Assembly (NCBI GenBank): GCA_937926105.1
Contig: CALANS010000182.1
Coordinates: 62,001-126,000, forward strand
DNA: 64,000 bases
Direction of reading: 5' to 3'
DNA from: an uncultured Actinomycetes bacterium
GTDB taxonomy: Bacteria > Actinomycetota > Actinomycetes > Mycobacteriales > Nakamurellaceae
The notes below the pieces were generated by a model that had not been told where the DNA came from, made no database searches, and saw nothing but the letters and a program-made list of their open reading frames with translations. This document shows positions 25,701-35,106 of the stretch, in pieces (position 1 is the stretch's first letter; each line of letters opens with the position of its first letter). The translations under genes were made by a program, and so were the position numbers.

Positions 25701-26007
25701 GCCGGAAATACGCCGCCCGGGCACGATCCCGGCGATCCGGGCCGCCGAACGGGCCGGGCTGCTTGCCTCGCAGGACGCCGACGCGTTGGTCGACGGCTGG
25801 GTCGCGGCGACCCGGGCCCGCAACGCGATCATGTTGGTGACCGGGCGGCCCGGTGACGAGATCCCGGCCCATGGCCGGGTGCTGGCCGGCATCGCGCGGG
25901 CGTGCGGGTACTCGGCGGACACCGATCCCGGAACCTTCGTCGACGACTACCGGCGGGCCACCCGACACGCCCGGCGGGTGGTCGACCGGCTCTTCGATCG
26001 GGACTGA
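22723..26007 (+). CDS. glnE: Glutamine synthetase adenylyltransferase/deadenylase GlnE
   Basis: A 1094-residue bifunctional nucleotidyltransferase that adds and removes AMP on glutamine synthetase. Two NT domains are visible: the first has [22 protein letters not shown] (about residues 257-278) and the second has [22 protein letters not shown] (about 810-831). Both keep the G-G/S-x-D-x-D metal signature. [14 protein letters not shown] and [14 protein letters not shown] recur after each, and [13 protein letters not shown] and [13 protein letters not shown] follow. A charged low-complexity insert precedes each half. The start ATG shares an A with the GATase stop. In many actinobacteria GlnE responds to PII (GlnB/GlnK) and GlnD, which are not in this window. 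Confidence 0.96.
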   Translation: [1094 protein letters not shown]

Positions 26008-26055
26008 CCGGCGCTGAGACCGAGACTGACCGGCTCCTCGACCGGGACTGACCGG
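25985..26055 (+). repeat. Duplicated glnE 3' tail
   Basis: The last bases of glnE, including its TGA (25985-26011), reappear at 26029-26055 with two substitutions; both start ACCGGCTC and end GGGACTGACCGG. A shorter related piece (GAGACTGACCGG) lies between them. It is a local duplication downstream of the stop codon. Confidence 0.8.
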
Positions 26056-26210
26056 GATCCTTCGCCTCAAGCGACCGGATGGTTCGGCGGTGTTGTCCGG
26101 CCCGGTTCGGCTCGCTTCGGTGGCCCGACGTTAGCCGGGCCGGGTCGTGCCGGCCCTGCGCTCGCGTGCGAAGGTTCGTGGCCGGTCCGGGGCTCTGGGA
26201 TGATGGTCGG

Positions 26211-27791
26211 GTGTACTGGTGGATCTGGGTCGTCATCGTTGTTGTTGCCGTCGCGCTGATTGCGCTGATCGTCGGATTGCTGCTGGGTCGGCGTCGGAAG
26301 GTGTCGCTGGCCCCGACCGGCACGCCGAGCGTCGAGGGGGAGCAGGGGGTCCAGCCCGCACCGCCGAAGGGCGGCGGATACAAGGCAGGCGGGTCGATCT
26401 CGTTCTCGGCGGGTGCCGGCACTGCGACCCAGGAGCGACCACTGGCCGGGCCGACGACGACGCCGGCCGAGTCGGGGACGGAACCCGCGGAGTCGGTGAC
26501 GAAACCGGCCGAGCCGGGGACGGAACCCGCCGAGTCGGTGACGAAACCCGCCGAGTCGGTGACGGAACCCGCCGGGTCGGTGACGAAACCCGCCGAGTCG
26601 GTCACGGAGCCGGCCACGGCGCCGGTGACCACCCCGGCCGGGCAACCCCCGGCGGTCCCGGACCAGGACACCATCGTGCCGCCCACCGTGGGCGACGACC
26701 TGCAGGCTCCCGCCCAACCTGCGACCCCCGACGACGCCGTCACCGCCTCGACCGCTGCGCCGGAACAGGCACCACCGACGGAACCCGTCGCGCCCGCAGA
26801 GCCCGTCACCGCCCCGCAACCCGCGCCGTCCGCGCCGGAGGATTCCGCCGCACCCGTCGAGCAGATCGCCCCCACCGCCGGGCGGCTGTCCCGACTGCGC
26901 GGCCGGCTGTCGCGCTCGCAGTCGGTATTCGGCAAGTCTCTGCTGGGCCTGCTCGGCGCGGGCGACTTGGACGAGGATTCCTGGCAGGACGTCGAGGACA
27001 CGCTGCTGCTGGCCGACCTGGGCGCGGGCGCCGCGTCGGAGATCACCACCACGCTCCGGGAGCGGGTCGCCTCGCAGGGGGTGGCCGACCCGGTCGCCGC
27101 CCGCGCCCTGCTGCGCTCGGTGCTGATCGACGCCGTCGGCACCGACGCCGACCGCTCGGTCCGCGCGCTGCCGCACGACGGCCGTCCCGCCGTGGCGTTG
27201 GTCGTCGGCGTCAACGGCACCGGCAAGACCACCACCACCGGCAAGCTGGCCCGAGTCCTGGTCGCCGACGGTCGCTCCGTGGTGCTCGGCGCGGCCGACA
27301 CCTTCCGGGCCGCGGCCGCCGAGCAACTCGCAACCTGGGCGGAGCGCTCCGGCGCCGCCGTGGTGCGGGGCGCGGAGGGCGCGGATCCGGCCGCCGTCGC
27401 CTTCGACGCGGTGCGCCAGGGGATCGACGCCGGGGTGGACGCCGTGCTGATCGACACCGCCGGCCGGCTGCACACCAAGACCGGCCTGATGGACGAGCTG
27501 GGCAAGGTCAAGCGGGTCGTCGAGAAGCAGGCGACGGTCGACGAGGTATTGCTGGTGTTGGACGCCACCACCGGGCAGAACGGGCTGGTGCAGGCGAAGG
27601 TGTTCGCCGACGTGGTGGACGTGACGGGCATCGTGCTGACCAAGCTGGACGGCACCGCCAAGGGCGGCATCGTGGTGGCTGTGCAACGGGCACTCGGCGT
27701 GCCGGTGAAGCTGGTCGGGCTCGGCGAGGGTCCGGACGACCTGGCACCGTTCGAGCCCGCCGCGTTCGTGGACGCCCTGCTCGGCGACTGA
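26211..27791 (+). CDS. ftsY: Signal recognition particle receptor FtsY
   Basis: A 526-residue SRP receptor GTPase that docks ribosome-nascent-chain-SRP complexes at the membrane. GTG 26211 gives an N-terminal transmembrane anchor (YWWIWVVIVVVAVALIALIVG), the usual actinobacterial form. A long acidic/Pro-rich linker (residues about 30-220) contains six seven-residue units alternating TEPAESV and TKPAESV. The NG domain follows with GVNGTGKTTTTGKLA (G1), DTFRAAAAEQL, DTAGRLHTK (G3), TKLDGTAKGG (G4) and GLGEGPDDLAPF. A 200-base gap separates it from glnE. Its partner Ffh lies 5.7 kb downstream. Confidence 0.96.
   Translation: MYWWIWVVIVVVAVALIALIVGLLLGRRRKVSLAPTGTPSVEGEQGVQPAPPKGGGYKAGGSISFSAGAGTATQERPLAGPTTTPAESGTEPAESVTKPAEPGTEPAESVTKPAESVTEPAGSVTKPAESVTEPATAPVTTPAGQPPAVPDQDTIVPPTVGDDLQAPAQPATPDDAVTASTAAPEQAPPTEPVAPAEPVTAPQPAPSAPEDSAAPVEQIAPTAGRLSRLRGRLSRSQSVFGKSLLGLLGAGDLDEDSWQDVEDTLLLADLGAGAASEITTTLRERVASQGVADPVAARALLRSVLIDAVGTDADRSVRALPHDGRPAVALVVGVNGTGKTTTTGKLARVLVADGRSVVLGAADTFRAAAAEQLATWAERSGAAVVRGAEGADPAAVAFDAVRQGIDAGVDAVLIDTAGRLHTKTGLMDELGKVKRVVEKQATVDEVLLVLDATTGQNGLVQAKVFADVVDVTGIVLTKLDGTAKGGIVVAVQRALGVPVKLVGLGEGPDDLAPFEPAAFVDALLGD
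26477..26602 (+). repeat. Six 21-bp tandem repeats in the ftsY linker
   Basis: Units are of type GACGRAACCCGCCGAGTCGGT. Alternate units differ by GAA/AAA (Glu/Lys), suggesting a 42-bp dimer was itself duplicated. They encode alternating acidic and basic seven-residue units of the A-domain linker. Confidence 0.9.
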
Positions 27792-27803
27792 CCGCGCGTC
27801 GCG

Positions 27804-27902
27804 GCGCTTATCAACTCTGCAGCCGCGGGCGAACTCGGCATCTTGCGTCACAGCAGTCACAATCTGGCCGAGTTGATCAGCGCAGGGAGAGTTGATAGGC
27901 GC
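27804..27902 (+). promoter_or_regulatory. Nested inverted repeats between ftsY and MFS gene
   Basis: TATCAACTCT (27809-27818) pairs perfectly with AGAGTTGATA (27889-27898). Inside, AACTCGGC (27832-27839) pairs with GCCGAGTT (27867-27874) and the adjoining GATC extends a related ATCAACTCGGCC motif. The block could be the ftsY terminator or an operator with repeated ATCAACTC half-sites controlling the MFS-PLP-LLM genes. Confidence 0.5.
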
Positions 27903-27950
27903 CGGAGTGTTCCGGATGCCGGTGTCGGTGATCTTTGGCAGGCTTCCGCT

Positions 27951-29363
27951 GTGACCATGTCGCCGGGTGCCCGGCTGCCGCGCAGCGTGCGGGTCGGCTA
28001 TGCGGCCGGGTCGCTGGCCACCGGCGCATTCGGCACCGTGCCCGGGCTGCTGCTGCTGCCCTACCTGACCGACACCATCGGCATCGGCGCCGGGCTGGCC
28101 GGTGCGCTGGTGCTGCTGCCCAAGGCCTGGGACGTCATCTTCAACCCCGTCGCCGGGCGGATCTCCGACCGGACCCGAGGCCCGCGAGGAGCCCGTCGGC
28201 CCTATCTGCTGGGTGGCGGCATCGCGCTGGCGGTCCTGTTCGCGGCGATCTTCGCCCACCCCGGGTTTGGTACCGCCGGTACGGCCGCCTGGGTCGTCGC
28301 GATGTTCCTGCTGGCGGCCACCGCCTATGCGCTCTACCAGGTTCCGTACGTGGCGCTGCCGGCGGAGATGACGGACGACCGGGCCGAGCGCACCCGGCTG
28401 ATGACCCGGCGCATTGCGGTGCTGGCCATCGCCATCCTGATCGCCGGGGCGGGGGCGCCCGCCATCCGGGACGCGGCCGGGGGAGTGAACGGCTACCGGA
28501 TGATGGGTCTGGCGATCGGGGCGCTGATCGCGGTCGGGGCCGTGTGGTCGTATGTCGGCACGGCGAAGGCGCCGATCGGCGAGGTCCGACCGAGCGCGTC
28601 GGGCTGGCGGGATACGGTCGCCGCGGTCCGGGCCATGCCCCGGTTCGCGCGGCTGTGGATCGTGTTCATCGTGCAGGCCGTCGGGATCGGCACCATGCTG
28701 GCCGGGGTCGACTACGTCGCGCGGGAGGTGTTGGGGTCCAAGGGCATGTCCTCGGTGCTGTTCGCGGCGTTCGTCGGGCCGGCGCTGCTGGTGATGCCCG
28801 TGTGGCAGGCGCTGGCATCGCGGTGGTCGAAGGTGCGCTGCTACGTCGCGGCGTCGATCATCTTCGCCGCGGGTGCGGCGGGGATCGCCGTGTTGGCTCT
28901 GACCAGCGATCGGGCCCGGGATGTGCCGATCTTTCAACCAGCCGGCGTGGACGTCGACACCGGCCCAGCGACCACGCCGGTGATCGTCCTGGTGGTGCTG
29001 GTGGGCATCGGATACGCGGGGCAGCAGGTCTTCCCGTTGTCCCTGCTGGCCGACCTGTCGGCCGACGAGGAACGGCGAACCGGCGGCAAGCGGGCGGGCC
29101 TGTTCGCCGGGGTGTGGACGGCGGGGGAGACGTTTGGCCTCGCACTCGGGCCGGGCATCTACGGCGGCATGCTGGCGCTGGGGTCCTACGTGTCCGGCGG
29201 AGGGGCGAGCGTGCAGCCCACTTCGGCGGTGATCGCGATCGCAGTGGGCTTCACGATCATCCCGGCAGTGCTCGTGGTCGTGCCACTACCGTTGCTGCGT
29301 CGGGTGGAATCGGAACCGCCCAGCCCGGCGCAGACAACGGTGATGCCGAAAGATCGGCGGTGA
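27951..29363 (+). CDS. GPH-type (MelB-like) MFS cation symporter
   Basis: A 470-residue membrane protein with about 12 hydrophobic spans. Near the N-terminus LPYLTDTIGIGAGLAGALVLLPKAWDVIFNPVAGRISDRTRG matches the glycoside-pentoside-hexuronide:cation symporter signature (DxxxNPxxGxxSDRT). The substrate cannot be told. GTG 27951 or ATG 27957 are both possible starts and neither has a strong ribosome binding site. The gene sits between ftsY and a PLP enzyme, where actinobacteria often have none of these, so the MFS-PLP-LLM group looks like an insertion. It may be controlled by the inverted repeats just upstream. Confidence 0.8.
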   Translation: MTMSPGARLPRSVRVGYAAGSLATGAFGTVPGLLLLPYLTDTIGIGAGLAGALVLLPKAWDVIFNPVAGRISDRTRGPRGARRPYLLGGGIALAVLFAAIFAHPGFGTAGTAAWVVAMFLLAATAYALYQVPYVALPAEMTDDRAERTRLMTRRIAVLAIAILIAGAGAPAIRDAAGGVNGYRMMGLAIGALIAVGAVWSYVGTAKAPIGEVRPSASGWRDTVAAVRAMPRFARLWIVFIVQAVGIGTMLAGVDYVAREVLGSKGMSSVLFAAFVGPALLVMPVWQALASRWSKVRCYVAASIIFAAGAAGIAVLALTSDRARDVPIFQPAGVDVDTGPATTPVIVLVVLVGIGYAGQQVFPLSLLADLSADEERRTGGKRAGLFAGVWTAGETFGLALGPGIYGGMLALGSYVSGGGASVQPTSAVIAIAVGFTIIPAVLVVVPLPLLRRVESEPPSPAQTTVMPKDRR

Positions 29364-29433
29364 CGACGATGACGGGGCCGACGCCGAACGGCCGTGCGAC
29401 ACCGGAGGGCCGGTGGATGGTGGGGGGCAAGCG

Positions 29434-30948
29434 GTGACGACAACGCCGGAGCAGGCGGGTGCGGGCGGTGCCGCCCGCACCGACGACGAGGTGCTCGCCG
29501 AACTGGCTGCCCTGCAGTCTCATGACCTGCCCACCCGGGGCGGCCGCACGCTGGCGTACGTCTACGACGCCGACATCCCCGGCCTGGACGAGCTGGCCGC
29601 CGCCGCGCATGCCACCGCCATGCACGCCAATGCGCTGGACCCCACCGCGTTTCCGTCGCTCGCCGCCATGGAGGGGGACCTGGTCGCGTCCGCGGCCGCG
29701 CTGCTCGGTGGGGGTCCGGCCACGGTGGGCACCGTCACCTCCGGCGGCACCGAATCCTGCCTGTTGGCCGTGGCCGCCGCTCGGGACGCGGCCCGGGAAG
29801 CAGGCAAGCACCTCACCACGCCGCGCATGGTGCTGGCCTCGTCGGCGCACGCCGCGTTCCACAAGGCCGCGCACTACCTGGGGGTCGCCGCCGACGTAGT
29901 GGACGTGGACCCGACCACGCTGCGCGCCGACCCGGCCGCCATGGCCGCCGCCATCGGTCCGGACACCGTGCTGGTCGTCGCGTCCGCGCCGTCCTATGCG
30001 CACGGCGTGCTGGATCCGGTGCCCGAGATCGCCGCCGCTGCCGCCGCGCGGGGGGTGCGCTGCCACGTGGACGCCTGCATCGGCGGCTGGATCCTCGGCT
30101 GCTGGCAGCGCTTTCCGGGGATCGCCGACCGTGACGTGCCACCGTTCGACCTGTCGGTTCCGGGGGTGACGAGCCTGTCGGTGGACCTACACAAATACGC
30201 CTACACGCCCAAGGGTGCCTCCGTGCTGCTGCACGCGAACGCCGAGTTGCGGGCGGCGCAGTTCTTCGTGTCCACGGCCTGGCCGGGCTATGCGATGCTG
30301 AACACCACCCTGCAGTCCACCCGATCCGGCGGGCCAATCGCGGCGGCCTGGGCGGTGCTGAACCGGTTGGGCGCCAGCGGGTATCGCAGCATCGCCGAGC
30401 GTACCGCGCGCGCCGTCCAGGGCATTCGTCAAGCGGTGACGGGCATCGACGGGCTGCGCCTCGTCGCCGAACCGGACGCCACGCTGCTGGCGGTGACGGC
30501 GATGCCGGGCGGACCGAGCGTGTTCACGATCGCCGACGAGATGGCCGAGCGCGGGTACTACGTGCAGCCGCAGTTTTCCTTCGCGAATGCGGGCGCCGTG
30601 ATCCCGGCCAGCCTGCACCTGACCGTTACCGCTGCGAACGCCGGGCACGAGGTGGAACTCGTGGCGGCACTGCGCGAGTCGGTACGGGCCGCCCGAGGGA
30701 TGCCGGAGCCGAGGTTCCCGCCGGAGGTAATCGAGGGCGTGCTGGCCGCCGATCTCGGTTCGCCAGGCGGGCTCGCGGCGGCTGCATCGGCGCTGGGCCT
30801 GATCGGCGCGGATGGCACCCTGGCGCTGCCGCGGCGGATGGCAGCGATCAACGCGTTGCTGGACGTGCTGCCCGGCCCCACCCGGGAACAGGTGCTGCGC
30901 GGCGTGCTCTCGATGTTGACCCGACCCGGAAGGGATCTGTTGCCGTGA
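29434..30948 (+). CDS. PLP-dependent lyase/decarboxylase, sphingosine-1-phosphate-lyase-like
   Basis: A 504-residue fold-type I PLP enzyme of the group II decarboxylase/S1P lyase clan. The glycine-rich cofactor site is GTVTSGGTESCLLAV, the Asp for the pyridine nitrogen is in HVDACIGGW, and the Schiff-base Lys is in SLSVDLHKYAYTPKGAS. The first ten residues after the start are Thr/Pro/Ala-rich. GTG 29434 was chosen because a G-rich site lies about 7 bases upstream; GTG 29413 is the alternative. Its stop overlaps the LLM oxidoreductase start (GTGA), indicating coupling. The substrate is not known; homology to S1P lyases suggests a phosphorylated long-chain amine or an amino acid. Confidence 0.82.
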   Translation: MTTTPEQAGAGGAARTDDEVLAELAALQSHDLPTRGGRTLAYVYDADIPGLDELAAAAHATAMHANALDPTAFPSLAAMEGDLVASAAALLGGGPATVGTVTSGGTESCLLAVAAARDAAREAGKHLTTPRMVLASSAHAAFHKAAHYLGVAADVVDVDPTTLRADPAAMAAAIGPDTVLVVASAPSYAHGVLDPVPEIAAAAAARGVRCHVDACIGGWILGCWQRFPGIADRDVPPFDLSVPGVTSLSVDLHKYAYTPKGASVLLHANAELRAAQFFVSTAWPGYAMLNTTLQSTRSGGPIAAAWAVLNRLGASGYRSIAERTARAVQGIRQAVTGIDGLRLVAEPDATLLAVTAMPGGPSVFTIADEMAERGYYVQPQFSFANAGAVIPASLHLTVTAANAGHEVELVAALRESVRAARGMPEPRFPPEVIEGVLAADLGSPGGLAAAASALGLIGADGTLALPRRMAAINALLDVLPGPTREQVLRGVLSMLTRPGRDLLP

Positions 30949-31913
30949 ACGAAGAATCGAGCGCTGGGGCCCGGATCGGCATGTGCTTCGACCGGACATT
31001 CCCGGCCGATGCGGTGCTGGAGTTCGCCCGGAGGCTGGAATCCGGCGGTGCCGACGAACTCTGGATCATCGAGGACTGCTTCTACACCTCCGGGCCGAGC
31101 CTGGCCGCCGCGGCGCTGTCCGTCACCGAACGGCTGACCGTCGGCATCGGCATCCTGCCCGCGGTGGTGCGCACCGCGGCCATGACCGCTATGGAATTCG
31201 CCACGCTGCATCAGCTGGGGCCCGGCCGGGTGATCCCGGGCATCGGGCACGGCGTGCAGTCCTGGATGGGGCAAATGGGGGTGCGCCCCCGTTCGCCGCT
31301 GACGGCGCTGGAGGAGGTGCTGATGGCGGTTCGGCGGTTGCTGGCCGGCGAGACCGTCACCGTGCACGGCGACTACGTCACCCTGGAGAAGGTGGCCCTC
31401 GCGGCGCCTCCGTCACCCGCGCCGCCGGTGCTGGCCGGGGTGCGCGGGACCAGATCGATGCAACTGGCCGGGCGGGCCGCGGACGGCGTGGTGCTCGCGG
31501 AGGGCGCCGGACCGGCCTACCTGCGCTGGGCGCTGGAGGCGGCTGGGCGTCCGGACGGATTCGTCGCAGCCGTGTTCGCCAGCCCGTGCATCATGCCCGA
31601 CCGGCGCGAGGCGCAGCGGACCATGGCGCCCTGGCTGGCCGGGCTGCTGGACCAGCCCGGCCCCGCGGTGCGGGCGCTGCCGTTCGCCGACGACCTGTTG
31701 GCGCGGTACGCCCAGCGCGGTGCCGACGGCCTGGCGGACATGCCGCACGAGTGGTGGAACGAATTCGGTCCCATCGGCACCATGGACGACGCTCGGGCCC
31801 ACCTCGCCGGCCTGGAGGCCGCGGGTGCCTCACACGTCGCGCTGTTCCCGCCGCCGGACCTGGCGATAGCCCGCGAACAGATCGCCGACGTCCTGGAGCT
31901 CGCCCGGCGCTGA
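30945..31913 (+). CDS. LLM-class flavin-dependent oxidoreductase
   Basis: A 322-residue luciferase-like monooxygenase/F420-dependent reductase fold. Marks are the N-terminal strand RIGMCFDRTFPADAVLEFARRLE, ADELWIIEDCF, the segment RLTVGIGILPAVVRTAAMTAMEFATL, GRVIPGIGHGV (the glycine-rich flavin/F420 site), and GRAADGVVLAEG near the C-terminus. In actinobacteria such proteins may use FMN or F420; the sequence alone does not decide. It is translationally coupled to the upstream PLP enzyme, suggesting they act on related substrates. The stop region is duplicated downstream (31908-31936). Confidence 0.85.
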   Translation: MNEESSAGARIGMCFDRTFPADAVLEFARRLESGGADELWIIEDCFYTSGPSLAAAALSVTERLTVGIGILPAVVRTAAMTAMEFATLHQLGPGRVIPGIGHGVQSWMGQMGVRPRSPLTALEEVLMAVRRLLAGETVTVHGDYVTLEKVALAAPPSPAPPVLAGVRGTRSMQLAGRAADGVVLAEGAGPAYLRWALEAAGRPDGFVAAVFASPCIMPDRREAQRTMAPWLAGLLDQPGPAVRALPFADDLLARYAQRGADGLADMPHEWWNEFGPIGTMDDARAHLAGLEAAGASHVALFPPPDLAIAREQIADVLELARR

Positions 31914-31936
31914 CACAGCGCTGACACAGCGCTGAG
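31908..31936 (+). repeat. 11-bp repeats duplicating the LLM gene stop
   Basis: CGCTGACACAG occurs twice in tandem (31908-31918 and 31919-31929), followed by a third partial CGCTGAG. The first copy contains the TGA of the LLM gene, so stop codons are repeated. Confidence 0.85.
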
Positions 31937-31956
31937 CGAACCGTCACGGCCCGAAC

Positions 31957-31972
31957 GTAACCGGACCGAAAC
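31957..31972 (+). promoter_or_regulatory. GlnR-like nitrogen-control box upstream of amt
   Basis: GTAAC-CGGACC-GAAAC fits the actinobacterial GlnR half-site pair GTnAC-n6-GAAAC exactly. A second, degenerate GTCAC lies at 31943-31947. It is 142 bases before the amt start codon; GlnR sites upstream of amtB are known in Streptomyces. This is a pattern match only. Confidence 0.5.
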
Positions 31973-32113
31973 ACCGCGCGCGGATTGTTCACCGCTGTGC
32001 AACATCGGGTGTGGCCCGTCGAAACACCGCCCCGGCACGCTGATCCCCGTCACCGACCGCCGGCCGGCACGCGAGCGAACACCAGCCGCCGGCCCCGCTC
32101 CCCGGAGGACCCG

Positions 32114-33394
<1,281 letters not shown>

Positions 33395-33495
33395 CGGGCG
33401 GCCTTCGATAACCTCGTCAGGGTGGGTCGGGCGCGTTCCGTCCCACGCAGGTAATCATCTCTGCCCATCACTGCACACCAAGAAGGCCCACCGAC

Positions 33496-35070
33496 GTGTT
33501 CGACACCCTGTCCGACCGGCTGTCCGCCGTATTCTCCGGCCTGCGCGGCAAGGGCCGGCTGTCCCCGGCCGACATCGATGCCACCGCCCGCGAGATCCGC
33601 ATCGCGCTGCTGGAGGCCGACGTCGCGCTGCCGGTGGTGCGCCAGTTCATCGCCGCCATCAAGCAGCGCGCCGCCGATGCCGAGCTCTCCCAGGCGCTCA
33701 ACCCGGCCCAGCAGGTCATCAAGATCGTCAACGAGGAACTGATCGCCATCCTCGGCGGTGAGACCCGTCGGCTGATCTTCGCCAAGAATCCGCCGACGGT
33801 CATCATGCTGGCCGGACTGCAGGGCTCGGGCAAGACCACGCTGGCCGGCAAGCTGGCGCGCCATCTGCGCGAGCAGGGCCACACTCCGCTGCTGGTAGCC
33901 GCCGACCTGCAACGGCCCAATGCGGTAACGCAGCTGCAGGTGGTGGGCCAGCAGGCGGGGGTGACGGTGTTCGCGCCGGAGCCCGGCAACGGCGTCGGAG
34001 ACCCGGTGACCGTGTCCCGCGCGGGCGTGGCCGAGGCGACCTCGAAGATGTTCGACATCGTCATCGTGGACACCGCCGGTCGACTCGGCATGGACGCCGA
34101 GATGATGGCGCAGGCCGCGGCCATCCGCGATGCCGTGCGGCCGGACGAGACGCTCTTCGTGCTGGACGCGATGATCGGCCAGGACGCCGTCACCACCGCG
34201 GAGGCGTTTCGGGACGGAGTCGGCTTCACCGGCGTGGTGCTGACCAAGCTGGACGGCGACGCCCGCGGTGGCGCCGCGCTGTCCGTGCGGCAGATCACCG
34301 GCGTGCCGATCCTGTTCGCGTCCACCGGCGAGAAGCTGGACGACTTCGATACCTTCCACCCCGACCGGATGGCCTCCCGGATCCTGGGCATGGGCGACGT
34401 GCTCACCCTGATCGAGCAGGCCGAGCAGCACTTCGAGGCCGACCAGGCCGAGCAGATGGCCTCCCGCATGATGGGCGGCGAGTTCACCCTGGACGACTTC
34501 CTGCAGCAGATGCTGATGATCCGCAAGATGGGTCCGCTGCAGGGCATCCTGGGCATGCTGCCCGGCGCCGGCCAGATGAAGGAGGCGCTCGCCGGGGTCG
34601 ACGATCGGGACATCGACCGCACCGCGGCCATCATCCGGTCCATGACGCCGGAGGAGCGGACCAATCCGAAGATCATCAACGCCTCGCGCCGGCAGCGCAT
34701 CTCCCGGGGGTCGGGAACGACCGTGTCCCAGGTGAACGCCTTGGTCGACCGGTTTTTCGAGGCGCGCAAGATGATGAATTCGATGGCCGGCCGGTTCGGC
34801 TTCCCCGGGGCGCGCAAGGCCGCGAAATCGGCGAAAAGTCGCAAGGGGAGCAAGGGTCGCAAGGGCAAGGGCGGGCGGGGCCCGACGCCGCCGAAGGTTC
34901 GTGGCGGCCTGCCCGGGATGCCGGCCGGCTTCCCCGGTGGGCTGCCGGGTGGACTGCCAGGTGGGTTGCCCGGCAGTCAGCCCGGCGCCGGGCTGCCGGG
35001 CGGCTTCCCCGGGCTGGACCAGTTACCGGCGGACTTCGACCTGTCCAAGATCAAGCTGCCGAAAAAGTAG
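33496..35070 (+). CDS. ffh: Signal recognition particle protein Ffh (SRP54)
   Basis: A 524-residue SRP GTPase. N domain followed by G domain: GLQGSGKTTLAGKLARHL (G1), ADLQRPNAVTQL, DTAGRLGMDAEMM (G3), TKLDGDARGGAAL (G4), and STGEKLDDFDTFHPDRMASRILGMGD. The methionine-rich M domain (residues about 310-430) has MRKMGPLQ-like MMIRKMGPLQGILGMLPG and the RNA-binding SRRQRISRGSG. The C-terminal tail is Gly/Pro-rich with PGGL units from 12-bp tandem repeats and ends in Lys-Lys. It begins with GTG 33496. It acts with FtsY in cotranslational targeting. Confidence 0.97.
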   Translation: MFDTLSDRLSAVFSGLRGKGRLSPADIDATAREIRIALLEADVALPVVRQFIAAIKQRAADAELSQALNPAQQVIKIVNEELIAILGGETRRLIFAKNPPTVIMLAGLQGSGKTTLAGKLARHLREQGHTPLLVAADLQRPNAVTQLQVVGQQAGVTVFAPEPGNGVGDPVTVSRAGVAEATSKMFDIVIVDTAGRLGMDAEMMAQAAAIRDAVRPDETLFVLDAMIGQDAVTTAEAFRDGVGFTGVVLTKLDGDARGGAALSVRQITGVPILFASTGEKLDDFDTFHPDRMASRILGMGDVLTLIEQAEQHFEADQAEQMASRMMGGEFTLDDFLQQMLMIRKMGPLQGILGMLPGAGQMKEALAGVDDRDIDRTAAIIRSMTPEERTNPKIINASRRQRISRGSGTTVSQVNALVDRFFEARKMMNSMAGRFGFPGARKAAKSAKSRKGSKGRKGKGGRGPTPPKVRGGLPGMPAGFPGGLPGGLPGGLPGSQPGAGLPGGFPGLDQLPADFDLSKIKLPKK

Positions 35071-35106
35071 CGACCCGGCGCGCCCGGCTGATGGTCAGTG
35101 CGCCGA

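Noticed and set aside
26067..28937. Very long antisense open frame over ftsY and the MFS gene
   Set aside because: Composition is typical of high-GC shadow frames and no domain is seen; the sense genes are clear.
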